Made by a program: the position numbers and the translations under genes. From Sphaeroforma sirkka (lineage: Eukaryota; Opisthokonta; Ichthyosporea; Ichthyophonida), in assembly GCA_001586965.3 (NCBI GenBank), contig LUCW03001397.1:120001-184000 (forward strand): a stretch of 64,000 bases of DNA. The letters run 5' to 3'. Each line of letters opens with the position of its first letter. The first letter of the stretch is position 1. Below, one piece after another: positions 11,682 through 23,777 of this stretch. The notes under the pieces were generated by a model. That model was given only the letters and a program-made list of their open reading frames with translations. It did not search any database and had not been told where the DNA came from.

Positions 11682-13903
11682 TCAGGATCTGTCTAGCTCT
11701 AATGGCACACTGTGACATGGACATTCGACAATACGATACACCCTCGGCCTACCTCACTCAAGAACTGGATATCCCTAGCTACATGCGAGCGCCGCATGAG
11801 TACGATCTCATCGAACATCTATTGGACCCGTCTCAGAGAAAACTATACGATGGCACAAGCAAGGAGACACAAAGGTTGTATGTCGAGTTGATCATTGCGT
11901 ATACGGTCTACCACCTAGCAGACACTACTGGTTTAATGCTATCCACCGGTTTGCTATAAAACACAAGCACAATCGGATGGAGCACTGTTCATCAAACAGA
12001 CACACAGTGTACCTTGTTTCATTTTTGTACACGTAGATGACAAAATTGCAGCATGCCAGAGTAAGACTGACGGACAGAAACTAGCGGACGCAAAGAAAGG
12101 CGAATGGAACTCTGTTGCCATGGGCCTACCGTTATGGTTTCTCAAGTGTCAAGTGGAAATACACCCTGGAAGAGTACGTCTCCATCAACGACAATACCTG
12201 AGAGAAATATTGCAGGAATGGGGGTTGATAGACTGTAAACCAGCAAACAAGCTAGTGGGTCAGCTACGATACCTTGTAAATCAAACACGAGTGGATATAT
12301 GCTTTGCAGTTTCGATCCTAAGTCGCTATCTAATAGCACCTCAATACCACCACTTCAGATGTTCCAAGCGCAGTTTGAAGTTTCTTGCTGGTACTCAGGA
12401 CTTCGGACTCGAGTACACGAACAAAGAACCATGTGTTCCCTATCCGAGTGCAGACAATAGCTTTGCTAGCGATGACACAACAAGACGATCGACCACCGGG
12501 CGAGTGGGCTTTATAGCAGGTGCACCATTCATGTGGGGAACAAACTTGCAACAACTAGTAACAACGCCTACAGCAGAGGCAGAATACGTAGCAGAATCTG
12601 ATACAGCCAAAGTTGCGGTATGAGCTAGGAATCACTTCACAGAATTCGGCATTCCGCTCGTAGAACCCACCACCATAGAACAGGACGACAAGTCAGCAAT
12701 ACTGATGGGAAATGGTATCACAAAGTCCCGCCGTACAAAACATGTCGATCTACGATATCATCACATCAGGGAGCTCACATCGAACAACAATATCAAGCTA
12801 AAATACATACCATCAGAACATCTACTCAGTGACGAAGCCACTCAGCCGAGAGAAGTTTACCGACATACGCGACAGACTATTGACTCGGATGCCAGTATCA
12901 ACATAGTCCAATTTATAATAAAGCAACCATACTAAGGATATCAGCCAGACCGCAGCATAAGAGCCGCACATTCCAAGACCCAAGAGAAAATCTTAGCCTC
13001 ACAGTCGTCGAGTCTCAGCCTCAACGCAGAACTAATATGCCACAACGCAGAAAGAAGCTGTCACCGCAGTCTACACCGATTCAGTAAGCAATATGTATTT
13101 TTCAAGAAAATCTCGAGTATTTTTACCTGCGAAATTGTGATGCCTGTCCCCGTACAGAAGATTATCCACGCCAGTCGTGAAGCCTGTTATTGTACTGGAG
13201 ATCGTCCACTCTTCAGAAAAGTCACCGTTTTCAACAATTTTCAGGAGACAATACTCAACAGCACCGATTCGTAAACGTCTTCGACAAATATACATCGGAT
13301 AAACGCTTGTCGCCCAATCCATCTACAGAGTCAACAATTTCACAATCCAGGTCTTAAGTCCTCAGTCTTCAACCTTCATTAGTCTTCAGTTTCCAATTTT
13401 CAGCCTTCAGACTTCAGCCTTTGTTGATTGTAAAATTGAGGGGGAATGAGAGACTACAGGTCTCAGGCCAGATTTTACAGCAAGAAACCATCTTTGACCT
13501 ATGGAAGTCAACAGAGTTAGTTCACTCCCGAGAGCCAATCAAGTTGCTCAAATTACTCTCAAGATTTGAGTTATCACTCAATTGACTTCCGAGAGCAGAT
13601 AAAAAGCCTGTCAACCGCAACATTCTAATAATAGCTGCGGTTCTATGTGAGTCACAACCTGTGCGGAAAGGCATCATGTGATCAGCGTGAGATTTAGTTG
13701 CAGAGAAGTTGAAATAGAAAAGCATCGAAGTGTTAAAGTGTTCCGCATAAGGTTTCTCATACTGCCCATATGAGTTTTTACCCTGGCCAGCCCAAGCGGC
13801 TGAACACTAGCACAAACACCTTAGGTATAAAACCAAAGGTGAGGTCAGAAGTAAATACATACATTTACACTTTAATTAGAGTCTAATACATTGTACTCTA
13901 ACA
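11682..13903 (+). mobile_element. Ty1/copia LTR retrotransposon fossil, partial (reverse transcriptase to 3' LTR)
   Basis: The left part encodes the copia reverse transcriptase (DIRQYDTPSAYL). It is followed by the copia-type end of the polymerase and an RNase H region (about 12,120-12,930) with the characteristic KHVDLRYHHIRE. A purine tract gagggggaa (13,438-13,446) precedes the LTR at 13,447. Only the right-hand portion of the element is present, with one LTR. A handful of breaks are visible, so it is dead. It interrupts the minus-strand LINE; the bases gtaa occur at both junctions, a possible target duplication. Confidence 0.88.
13447..13903 (+). repeat. LTR of the copia fossil (457 bp)
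   Basis: It begins with TG directly after a polypurine tract and ends with CA at 13,903, where LINE sequence resumes. A TATA box (tataaaa, 13,826-13,832) sits where an LTR promoter would. There is no second copy in the window, so age cannot be estimated from LTR divergence. Confidence 0.7.
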
Positions 13904-15426
13904 GTAAAAGTCTTATCTCCGGGCACACAGGACAGTGGCATCCACCAGTGCGATAGTCAAGCAATTTGAACAAGAACGTCTTGATTGCTATCATGGCACA
14001 AAGACAGATTGGGATGCGTTCATGGCAATGGGTAACGCTATCATGAGAGGGCTTGTCCGGGTCCGTGATGGGAATTCTATCCTTATAAGTCGATAGTAGT
14101 ATTGGCGGTGAACTTTGCCTGCTATCTTCTTAAATGTGAGACGTTATGTGGTATTATGTCGGATCTCACGGAGCTTACGGAGTTCTTTGTGTTGAGGTGT
14201 GCACCCGCCCCTTGATTATAGATAAGCGTAAATACTGAACGGGAATTTGTCCGGAGGTCTGTTACGTGTCCAAGCGGGTCTCATACGTGGGGCGAGTGGG
14301 TCTGTACTGTCGATCGAGTCAAGATATGGTCCCAGGTAGCCACCAAAATATTCCGCAAATTGGCGTGCTGGAAGTAAAAAGGAGTTGTATGCGCTGGTAT
14401 AGTAGTTTTGAAAATATAGTGCCTGTTATGATGGCTGCTGTTTGAATTAGTGCTGAGTTGTACCGCTCGTACATCGTCTTCAATACGGCATACCGAATAG
14501 GTAAAGCCCATGCAATGATGTTCAGACCATAGTTGGCCGTTGAAAGAATGGATGTCTTGGATATTTCCAATCGATTTCGCGAATGGTGCCAGCTGAATTT
14601 ATGAAACCCATACGCCCGGAAGGACACTATAGCCTGGAGTAATGTTGTACGAGGTGGTTCATGTGTTTTACATAGTCGATACCCGGTATACCCTGGGACA
14701 GTTGAGACCCTAAGTATTTGGAAGGATGTGGAAAGATGTCAGAGAGTTCCGCCGCCAAGGGCATGCGAGGGGGGTGTATGCGTCTGTTGAGAGTGTTCGC
14801 ATATGGGAACCTACTAGCGTTGGCTAATGAGATGTCCTTTGATACGGAGAGGCGGTACCACATGCAGCATACTCGACGATCTCTTCCGGGGCGTAAGAAT
14901 ACCATGTTTTAGACCGGATTGGCGACCTCAACCATCGATCGCGTTCAGGAAGGGTTGCAACCGAAAAGACTGCGGAGCCTGGATGCGCCTGTCATCTACA
15001 AAGAGGTAGGAGCGGAGTTGTTCCGGCCGAAATTGCGCAAGTGTAATAGCCAGGGAGTCCATATAAATGGTAAAAAGTTGTAGACCGACAATCGACCCTT
15101 GGAGTATGCCATTCGTTTTATGGAATAGAGGTAAAAGCTTCCCACGATACGTTACCCGTGTGGGAATATTCTCGAACGATGCACAGAGACAACTGATCCA
15201 GTTCTCTAGCATTCCAGCGTGGCGCAACAGCATCCACATTTACAGGAAGGTCACTTTATCGTATGCTTTGGCGATGTCAAGAAATACATCATTCCAGACA
15301 TCCTCGGAATGTATATCAGATTCCATCACGACTAAGGCACGAGCATGACAGGAGTAGCGTAATTTAAATCCAATTTGAGTTGCATGAGTGGTTGATCCGG
15401 GGTGATTTGTTATCAGCTGTAGGAAG

Positions 15427-16118
15427 GACTTCTCAAGAAAAAGTCGAAAAATCTGCGTTAAGGTTATCGGTCGGAAATCGGCAGGGGATGCAATATCCAC
15501 GTCTGCTTTCTTCGGATGGGCTGTTAACAGAGTGGAGTAGAAAGCTTTAGGGAACGTACCAGCCATTAAGAGGGTGGAGAATGCCTCACCCAAGATGCTA
15601 ATAAATCGGCTGTCAGGGTCAGGGCGTCCCATAGTCGGGAGTTCAGTTGATCATTCAACTGCGGCCTTAGGGAGAAGGATATGAATATCATTTGGACCAG
15701 TACCCTTGTTTGGATAGTGCAGTATTACCTTCAACACAATCTCCGAGTGAATAACTGCATTTGACGGAGGTGTTGGTACTGTGTCCGGTGTGATGACGTG
15801 TTGGTTAGTTGAGTTGAAGAGATCTTGGTAGTAGTCCGTCAGTGCAGCCCCCGAATACTGGACGCCTGTTATACAAGGCTGACGCGGTGATCGACGCTGA
15901 GGTAGATGTCCTCGTACATCTGCACTTCTCAAAAAATGCGTCGAAAAATCTGCGTTAAGGTTATCGGTCGGAAATTGACAGGGGATGCAATATCCACGTT
16001 TGCTTTCTTCGGATGGGCTGTTAAGAGAGTGGAGTAGAAATCTTTATGGAATGCACCAGCCATTAATAGAGTGGAGAATGCCTCATCCAAGATGCTAATA
16101 AATGGGCTGGCAGGGTTC
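15427..16118 (-). repeat. Direct duplication of a 195-bp reverse transcriptase segment inside the LINE
   Basis: Bases 15,427-15,620 and 15,924-16,118 are about 90% alike and in the same orientation. Each encodes FSTLLMAG...STLLTAHPKKA.VDIASP..FRPITLTQIF. They are separated by a segment that encodes the region normally upstream of this block. Hence the LINE reading order here is block, upstream segment, block. Confidence 0.85.
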
Positions 16119-17034
16119 GCTGGGTAGCGCCAAATTTGTGGTACATGCTCCAATCCGTCTGACAGTCCATATATTGTCAGGTATGACCATAACATATGTT
16201 GATGCTCCTGGATCTCAGCTCGAAATGACAGGGTGCTGGTCTTGTCGTGTAAATGATGCAGTCGGTGGCGGTACCGGTTGTGGCCGTGGGATGAAAGACA
16301 CTAGTGCTGCAGTGGTGATTGAGACGGAGGCACTCGCCGAAGACGGAATCCTGGTTCATTTGGGACCACCTGAAAAACGTGATGTGATCCGCAAGAAAGT
16401 ATGTTTGAAGAGAGGCTAGGTTTGTTGGCCTGTGGTACGCATGCTATGTGCCGGTAGATTCTCCCGTGCGGAGGTATTGTAGGAGCCAAGTACTGAGAGT
16501 AGTGGCCTCTGCCGTCTATTTGCGGGGTCCATTGATCGTGGATGTGTGAGCATACTGTCTAGCTTTGAAATTGAAATTACACAAACGACATCTGGTTGGA
16601 AGTTGCCAATATCAGAAGGATTCATGTAGCGTTCAAAACCTGCATCTGTCAAAGAGTTTAGTGGGAGGTAAAATATAGCCATTCGAATACCAAAGCAGAA
16701 GAAGAAAACCGCATATGGTGATGAATGTATAAGGTGGAACCTCGATGGGCGATGCTTGGAAAATATTACAATACCACATTGCGAAGGATGTACGGGGTTG
16801 TGTCGTGCAGTGTGATATAAGATATGATGCTTCGTAGAAGAACGTACATTATTTAAAAAGTTACATTGTGCCAGGTTTCAATCACACACATAGCACCAAC
16901 CTGATCCAAAATCGATACAACATTTAAACACTTATCTGGTTTCGTTAGAGTATTCGTGTTGAGACCTCATAGGTTAAGTAGCGTCATCTTCTGCATATAT
17001 CTTAACGTTGTTCCTCTTCTGACAAGCTGGCAAC

Positions 17035-17300
17035 GGGATCTGTCGTGTTGATTTTCATGTCGGCGTCTGTATCACGTGATCCCAGTTGATCTGCCTTCTC
17101 CAAGAGTCGGGAAACCGCTGATGGGGCAGTTGGGTTGCGTGCAGAGTCTTGGGTTGTGGGGTTGTCACGCTTTCATAGAAGTGTCCTCTCAACAGGTTAT
17201 GTATTGTTGATTTCCATGTCTTCATCTGCATCACGTGCTTCCAGTTGCGTGCGGAGTCCTGGGTTGTGGGGTTGCCTCGCTTTCATTGAAATACCCTCTC
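17035..17300. repeat. Tandem repeat, period 110 bp, two and a half copies
   Basis: The word gttgcgtgc.gagtc.tgggttgtggggttg occurs at 17,134 and 17,244. The intervening 'ttgttgatttccatgtc..catc.gcatcacgtg' also has an earlier diverged partner near 17,045-17,090. It lies in the 5' part of the minus-strand LINE. Confidence 0.75.
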
Positions 17301-18114
17301 TATACTCTCGGTTGTAGATTTGAGGATCTCGATATCTACTGATTTCGTCAAAGGGTTCAAGGAGATCAAGGCTGTTGCCGATGATCTCAGGTGCCAAGCC
17401 TGCACCTTATCGGGCCTCGCGCTTGGTTCGAAGATGATGTATAATTGCTGCTTTGGCTAAATCTGGGTGCTTATTGGAGCATGGATCGATATGTTCATCA
17501 AGGCGCCACTTCCAGGAATAATTCGCAATTCGGTTCAAATTGGCTTCGACCTCAGCGGAAATACAGATTCGGATGATGCTGATTGCTCGGCCTAGACAGT
17601 TGCGTTCGAAAACTGGTTTCGATGGCAGATACCAGAGAAGATGGTGACGATTCAAAATTAGGTGGGAGCGTCACATTTCTTCGAAGGTATAGCTTGAGGG
17701 ATGCTTGCCATTTGGAATCCTGCTCCAAAGAAAAGCCAGACAGGAGTTGTATCCGCCATTTCGTCTACAGATTTTTCGGGCAGCTGGCGACCCGTCATTT
17801 GTGACATGAGTGCTTCAGAAACTGTTGGGCGGGCTGTTACTTTTGGTACTGGAAAGGATGGTCGTGTTTTAGGGGACGGTTTTGTGAATTTAGCTACTTT
17901 GGAACGGTAGCTGGCAACTTCAATGTTACGTTGCTCATTGGTGCGCAAGCGATTCGCCTGTGTAGTGATCACAGTGTCATCATTTGTTGGTTGTTGAATT
18001 TCAGTGAACGTTGGTTGTTTAATTTCAGTGAACAAGGTATACGAAATAGAAATACGTAAATAACCTGTCAATTGGAAAACGTTATATGATAGTAAAACGA
18101 AAATCTTTCGCATC

Positions 18115-18222
18115 TCCTCGATGGTCTAGTTGGTTAGGACGTGGTTCTCATAGTTCAAATTCGTCACGGCGAATCGCAAATGCGTCATTCCGAGGTCGCA
18201 AGTTCGAGTCTTGCTCGGGGAA
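18115..18222 (+). tRNA. tRNA-like gene with an intron-like insertion
   Basis: Acceptor stem TCCTCGA (18,115-18,121) pairs fully, with one G-U, with TCGGGGA (18,215-18,221). The D arm is GTCT/GGAC. The T arm is GCAAG-TTCGAGT-CTTGC (198-214 of this 18-kb block), a good B box. TTTT follows at 18,224-18,227 as a Pol III terminator. The loop CTCATAG (18,147-18,153) gives anticodon CAU with U33 in place; an alternative frame gives CUC (Glu). Removing about 34 nt after position 37 leaves a 74-nt tRNA. The anticodon stem is weak (two mismatches), so a pseudogene or tRNA-derived repeat is possible. Confidence 0.55.
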
Positions 18223-18541
18223 ATTTTGTACTTCCGTACAGCTTGGTTGCTATTGATGACGATTCTTTATAAAGGCGATATAATCATTTTGCCCCGACTC
18301 TTGAGGTTAAAATACAGCATAATATAGCGCTATATTAGGTTTTTGTTGTTAGCTTCGCAGGAATAATATACTTCGCTCGTACGAAAGCAACAGCCACAGT
18401 ATTCATGCAAATGCTCTAAGATTGGGGTTCATATCTCTGTGTAACGTCATCATAAATCACTTTAGTGGTGTTTTCGTACTCCATGCCCTGCGGTAATGAA
18501 TTACATGTTCAACACCTTAGCGTCACCTGAGACAGAAAAAA

Positions 18542-18649
18542 TTCCCCGAGCAAGACTTGAACTTGCGACCTCGGAATGACGCATTTGCGATTCGCCGTGA
18601 CGAATTTGAACTATGAGAACCACGTCCTAACCAACTAGACCATCGAGGA
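18542..18649 (-). tRNA. tRNA-like gene, mirrored copy of the one at 18,115
   Basis: It is the reverse complement of 18,115-18,222 with a single difference, in the T loop/B box (AGTTCAAGTC here, AGTTCGAGTC there). A run of six T on the minus strand follows directly (18,541-18,536). Stems, loop and insertion are otherwise identical. The near identity implies recent duplication, gene conversion or selection. Confidence 0.55.
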
Positions 18650-18731
18650 GATGTGATGAATATTCATTTTACTAATCTAAAACGTTAACATTAGACATGG
18701 TATTCAGTATGATTATTTCGTATACCTTGTT

Positions 18732-19819
18732 TACAGGTCTGTGGAGTGGGTCTTGTCGGCCTTACATAGGCTTTTAAATGTATTTTGCCGACCATCCATA
18801 CCAGATAATGAATAGATTCGTAGCTCTGACCAATTTATCACATTGAAAGGTTTTATGGTCCACTATCAATTTATGATGAACTACTGGCGTGAACGAATGA
18901 AGGTATTGTATAAAATAAAAAGGGTTCAGTGTAATCGTTCCAGTACCGGGTAATCAATATCGGTTGTGCGGGATGACGGGCGAGAAACGACCAGATGATA
19001 AAACTTAGCGTATTTCCCTTAAAAGTACGAATATCGAATTAGGTATCCTGACACTAGGGATTTAACAGGAAGGGAGGCCTCAAGCTCTGTAACAGGTACC
19101 TGTCACTGGTGATGATAAAATCATCATATTCCCTGACAATACGGTGTTCGTTGTAGATCGTGTATCCAACGATAACCCAGGCGCACTTTTGACTTGTTAC
19201 ATGTCTCGTCTGTGTTTGTTTCTGTTATTGTGTGAAGACCTGATGCTTTAGTCGACTGTCGTGCATCCTTTTAATAATGTTGACAACCCCCAGCAGTAGT
19301 AAGTGCTTTACCACTGTAAAGTAGTTCGAGAATACATTCGAATAAACCCGACATAAAAACTATCCAACTATAATTCATTACTGTCTTACAGGGTGTTTAA
19401 ATTCAAATATATATTTATTTACCTGCAGCCCTTGGTGGTGAGCTAAATACATAGCCTTCTGAATCATACAAGCCAAACACGCTTTTTTGGTCTGGATTTT
19501 CTGGTCCGGAGTAAATAATAATAAATTGATGACACGAGTTTTAGATAGCAAACACAGTCAAAACATACTCACACACACAAAAACACACACAAAAACACCT
19601 CCAAATACTATGTATGCACAAACTTTATTATCTGTACTAGTGTCGCTATCAGAGGCGTGCACAAGCCTCACCTCGACTTGTAGAGAATCATTAGTCAGAC
19701 ATTATGGCAGCGAAGATTATATCGTAGGTGTCTCGAGCTATAGGGTTCAGTAGTGCTCTCCCAATGCTTTCTACTATTTCAATTTTGGACGCCATTGTGC
19801 GCTCCAACTGACGACAATA
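18732..19819. other. Intergenic, no recognised feature
   Basis: No coding signal is recognised. A short CA/AAAACACAC-rich patch lies near 19,565-19,600. The open frame at 19,487-19,753 follows that simple sequence and is not convincing. Confidence 0.3.
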
Positions 19820-22800
19820 TTAACGGGCATCATCGATGCTTAACCCCAACACACTACTCAAACCCACCTTCTGCAAATCAGCTAGTAGAATACAACGCTG
19901 TCTCAATTGCTCGACAATACCACCGAGGGGAGCACTAACACTACGCAAAATTTCTTTGCATTGACTGCCCGTACATTTCCCACTACTCTTAACTGTGAAT
20001 ACTGTACCCTCTGAGGTCTTCAAAGAGGTAGGCCTCCCTTTCTTTTTGTTAGTCTCTACCATGCTGAGTGTTATGACTGTAACTGCATGTCGTCTATTCA
20101 AAATTATAAACATATTCTTACAAGACCTATTATATATAGTATCAAGTAATGCATTCGAGATCGAAGCTTCTCGGTCCTGATTGCAAACAGGACAGACTAC
20201 GCGTAAATCTGTTAAGTTCTTGCATGTGGAAATACGTGTGAGCACTATATCTTTCAGAGTCTTCAGCCCCGCAGGACTTGAACAAGTAGTTTGGTTAAAC
20301 ATCTCGATTAACTCTTTGTTGTGAACAATTTGGTCCACCACGTCGACTATCAATCCCGACATCTCTACAACTTGTGTAGTAGGCCATGTTAAACATTTGC
20401 GATTCAATTTATCAATCAGTTCAGCACGATACTCTACAAAAACCTTACAGTCTTCGTCTAAACCCTTGCCCAAGGTGACTACATTTGTACATAGTGCACA
20501 AGAAACATTACAGTTCTCCTTCTATTTGAAGGCAGCATACCCTCCAACATATGATAGTACACTATTTGAAAGCGACTTAGACACAAGCTTGCTGCCAAAG
20601 TGTAGAAGCGGTTTCCACTTGTACATAAGACGCTTTACAATAGCATCTTCAAGTGCAAGTGTCTTCTCTTTCAAGCCATCAAACATTGCCCTGTACAATT
20701 CGCGATTGTGACTACCGTCACTGTTTTTGTATACTTCATACATGGCCCTTATCATGAGTGTTCGTTGAGTAAATAAATATGCTGGTATGTCTAAATGGCG
20801 ATTGCCACCAGCCATCAATCGAGCAATAGAAAAGCTTATTTTGATAGGGCCGTTATTTAAGCGACCAGCTAATACATGGTTAAACCCTTTCACAATAAGT
20901 AGATGACGTATACAGGCGGCTAGTGCACGCAAAGTGAGAGCAAGCGTAATAAACGTCTCAAGGGTCAACCCTGTTTGTAGTACTTTCCTCCCCTTTGTCG
21001 TCTTCGGCTGAGCCGTAGCTGTCGAGACGGGTTCAGTGTTAACATCAGTAGCGGCGGCTTGTTCATTTCCATTCATTAGTGTCGGTCCGTTGCGTGTTTG
21101 TAGCTCCATTCACACCATTCGGCGATGTAGCACTCAGCTCATCATTTGAAATATTATTGTTGTTCTCGCTGAATATCTGAACATCGTGTATTCATTCCAT
21201 CATAGCGTTATATTCTGCGATCTGTTATGGTTAGATTAGATCATAATTAGTAACTCGATAAATATAAGCACACAATCAAATGACTGATGTACAGAATATC
21301 AAATATGGCTTTGACATGATAATACATCTACAGAGCTGTCGTCATCGTCGTCAACAATGTATATATACTCGGCTTGCTGCTGGATCGGAATGGTATTAAA
21401 TAGACAGAATACCAATCATCCTGCAGCCACTTTGTGATGTCCTCGGCAATTCAATCGGATATCTTCCGGGTCGGTAAAAGGTAGGGCTCGCGCATCACGT
21501 TTCCTTTGTCCTTCACTAATGCTAACAGTGAGAAATGGTTGAATCACATATTTATTAATCATTTCCAATCAATAAGTATGTACCCTTTTCGGCGGCTCCA
21601 AATTCCTTTCGTAGTGCCATACAAAGCTCCTCCGAGAACAACAGTAAAGCCGGTGCAACCTGCTGTCTTTCTAGGTTGGTCGGCCAAACTGTTGTGCGAT
21701 TGATACGAATTTCAGAGAAAAAAGAGTACTTGTACATAGTGTAGAGTGCCCTAACTGGCTTACGGCTGCATATTCCTTTAGGAAGTACGTAGCCATCGGA
21801 TAGTTTAAATTCCGGATAGTCAATACGTGATTCTTGCGCAGCATGTTATTTTTAATACACTTTACAATATGTACAAGGCAGAAAAATGCAAACCTTCTCC
21901 CCGTTGAAGACTCTGGACACAGGTAATTTTTGTTGAGGTAGAGCCAGTGGCTGTCCAGGTGGCACAGAAGTTTGATCCGGAAGGACGAAGAGTCTCAGGG
22001 CTTTCCTGTTCACAGCACAGCCATCAAATATGACTGGTACTGGGACATACGATGTGCTTTTACACTTATCCAGAGACTCAAGTTGATAGGTACACTAGCC
22101 ATCCTTGCCACCGGTCGACTCATGAAATTAATAGACATATTGCTACCTCCGATGGAAGATAATAAAAATGTTTGAATATGGTTGGCCAGTGTACTCGGGT
22201 CATTATACGCCGGTCCATAGAAAGATGTCTTAATGGTGAATGAATGACTTGGACGGATATTAACTTCATCAAGATGTATAGGGCCATAATTGATTCTCGC
22301 ATTTGAAATGAAGCAAGCTCCTTCTTCTCGTCAAAAGCGATCTGTCTCACTTCCTATTTGGTGCGCGTATCTTGAAGTATGTAAACATGTGCCTGTGAAA
22401 TATACTCTAACACCGCTGCATGCACTGATCCAACACCGGCCAAGATGCAGTCAGATGGCAAGGCATTGCTATTTTCAGACGATAGTACGCTCGCACGGCA
22501 GAAATGTAAAGGGACTGTTAGCACGGATTTGCTTATATAGTCCTGGTGATTTTCTTTGCAGAAGCTGTGAACTTGCCAGTACGAAAGAATTCGGAGGATA
22601 TCTTCGTTTGAACCTACTTGCCCCTAATAGCTCTACTTGCTCAGCCAAATGAAGATAGTATGCAGCTCTACTTTTGCCCTGTAATTCTGACAGAAAACTG
22701 GCACGGTCTCTTAAGATAGTGCAGACAGCCTCTGAAGTATGCACTGGATCACTGCAGTCCACTGCATCACTTGTAGTCTCCTCAATCGACTGAAATCGTT

Positions 22801-23651
22801 TGATGATTCCAGTATATGTTGATACTGGCTCCAACTTATTATCTACAAAATTGATAGTCTATATGTATATTCCGTTATCTTCGCCACTACTGGTAGATTT
22901 GCAAGTGGTTTGCGCGGGCGTATACATATATACATTTACTAAACCACGTAATGCACTAGGCGTAAGCCGCACTTGCTGTATGGCGGACATATCTCCTTTC
23001 TCCATCAGCAATGCACGAGATGCAGTAATGCATGTTGCCTGAATGTTCAAAGTCCACTGCGTATTCAATCTGGGTAGCTGTTTTCCAGATATGCGAAGTC
23101 CGTATTAAGGTCATTTTCAAATTCTATCCTCTTACTTGTCTGATACAATTTCTCTGTAATTACCGCTCGTTTCAATGCACGGCCTGCTTTCTGATCTATA
23201 GATACTAGTTTTTTTTTCCTGAATCCGGGTTTGCTAGCTCAGGATCCAGACGGTATAACTCGTCCATAGAAACAAGTATACGTGCTTTAGATTTTTCCTC
23301 ATACACTGGTGAACTTGTTGGGCTTAGACGTTTCAAGTACAATGAAGGGCATGCACTAATTACTGGTCTAACTACTTCATCTTTGGAAGTTGCTAAAACC
23401 GATATATGGAAATGTACGCTACACACGCGTACGTCGCCATTCCAATACCGAGCCTCCACTTCAGCAGCACTGCGGTTGTCTGCGGCCCTAAACTTCCGCG
23501 AACAAGCTTCAATGTACCTCTCACGTCGCTTATTGTTTAAAACTACTTTCGTTTTGGCAATCAACCACTTCTTCCCATTGATTGTTTTTGGGCAATCCAG
23601 CTTTGGAATACGGAAGAATCCAATCTTCTGGTCCCCTCCACTTGTCGCCAT
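19820..23651 (-). mobile_element. P-type (THAP9-like) DNA transposon, transposase remnant
   Basis: Read from high to low coordinates. A THAP-like N terminus (from Met at 23,651; FFRIPKL, a conserved Trp, ending VCSVHF) comes first. A coiled or linker part follows (22,834-22,475). A catalytic-core segment near 22,280-22,060 reads GPIHLDEVNIRPS, matching the 'DEV.v.P' strand of P transposases. Frame 21,109-20,522 has VLAGRLNNGPIKISFS where the family has RLNxDPLExxFS, then SYVGGYAAFK and a C..C pair, as in the C terminus of P/THAP9 proteins. Frame 20,473-19,820 completes it. At least three frame interruptions and the altered DPLE box say it is inactive. Terminal inverted repeats were not found. 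Confidence 0.72.
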
Positions 23652-23777
23652 CGACGTACTTACATATTGCAACAGCACAGGCCACCACACTTTCGAACTA
23701 GAGCGTAGTAGCAAAGTTGTATACCAGAAAAGTGAACATAAAAGCGCGCCAAAAAAATCATGAAATCCCGGAACCAA

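Larger units (their letters stand above)
13904..18030 (-). mobile_element. LINE (non-LTR retrotransposon), minus-strand copy, main part
   Basis: Read from high to low coordinates. An ORF1-like low-complexity region (about 18,110-17,400) comes first, then an APE-type endonuclease start (CLNVVSILDQVG...IETWH, near 16,900) and a further endonuclease part (16,682-16,416). Reverse transcriptase follows with FRPITLTQIF, FLDIAKAYDKV (15,240-15,632) and the YLFVDD catalytic box (about 15,020-15,000). Then come the thumb region (RAYGFHKFSW, about 14,600), QYYYRL and the C-terminal LLDYRTGGCHCPVCP zinc-knuckle region ending near 13,910. Many stops and frame changes show it is dead. An internal duplication and the copia insertion followed its arrival. 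Confidence 0.85.
18031..18731. mobile_element. 700-bp box with 18-bp perfect inverted ends enclosing a mirrored tRNA-like pair
   Basis: Left end 18,031-18,048 (aacaaggtatacgaaata) is the exact reverse complement of right end 18,714-18,731. Inside are two 108-bp tRNA-like copies in opposite orientation separated by 318 bp. No target duplication is obvious and there is no transposase, so it would be a non-autonomous element, a foldback-like unit or a host tRNA locus. It lies at the 5' edge of the LINE remnant. Confidence 0.55.

Noticed and set aside
13904-14080. Primer-binding-site-like TGGCATCC and an apparent gag start right of the copia LTR
   Set aside because: On the minus strand the same bases encode the LINE C-terminal LLDYRTGGCHCPVCP block that matches the plus-strand LINE copy, so this is LINE sequence, not a second LTR element.
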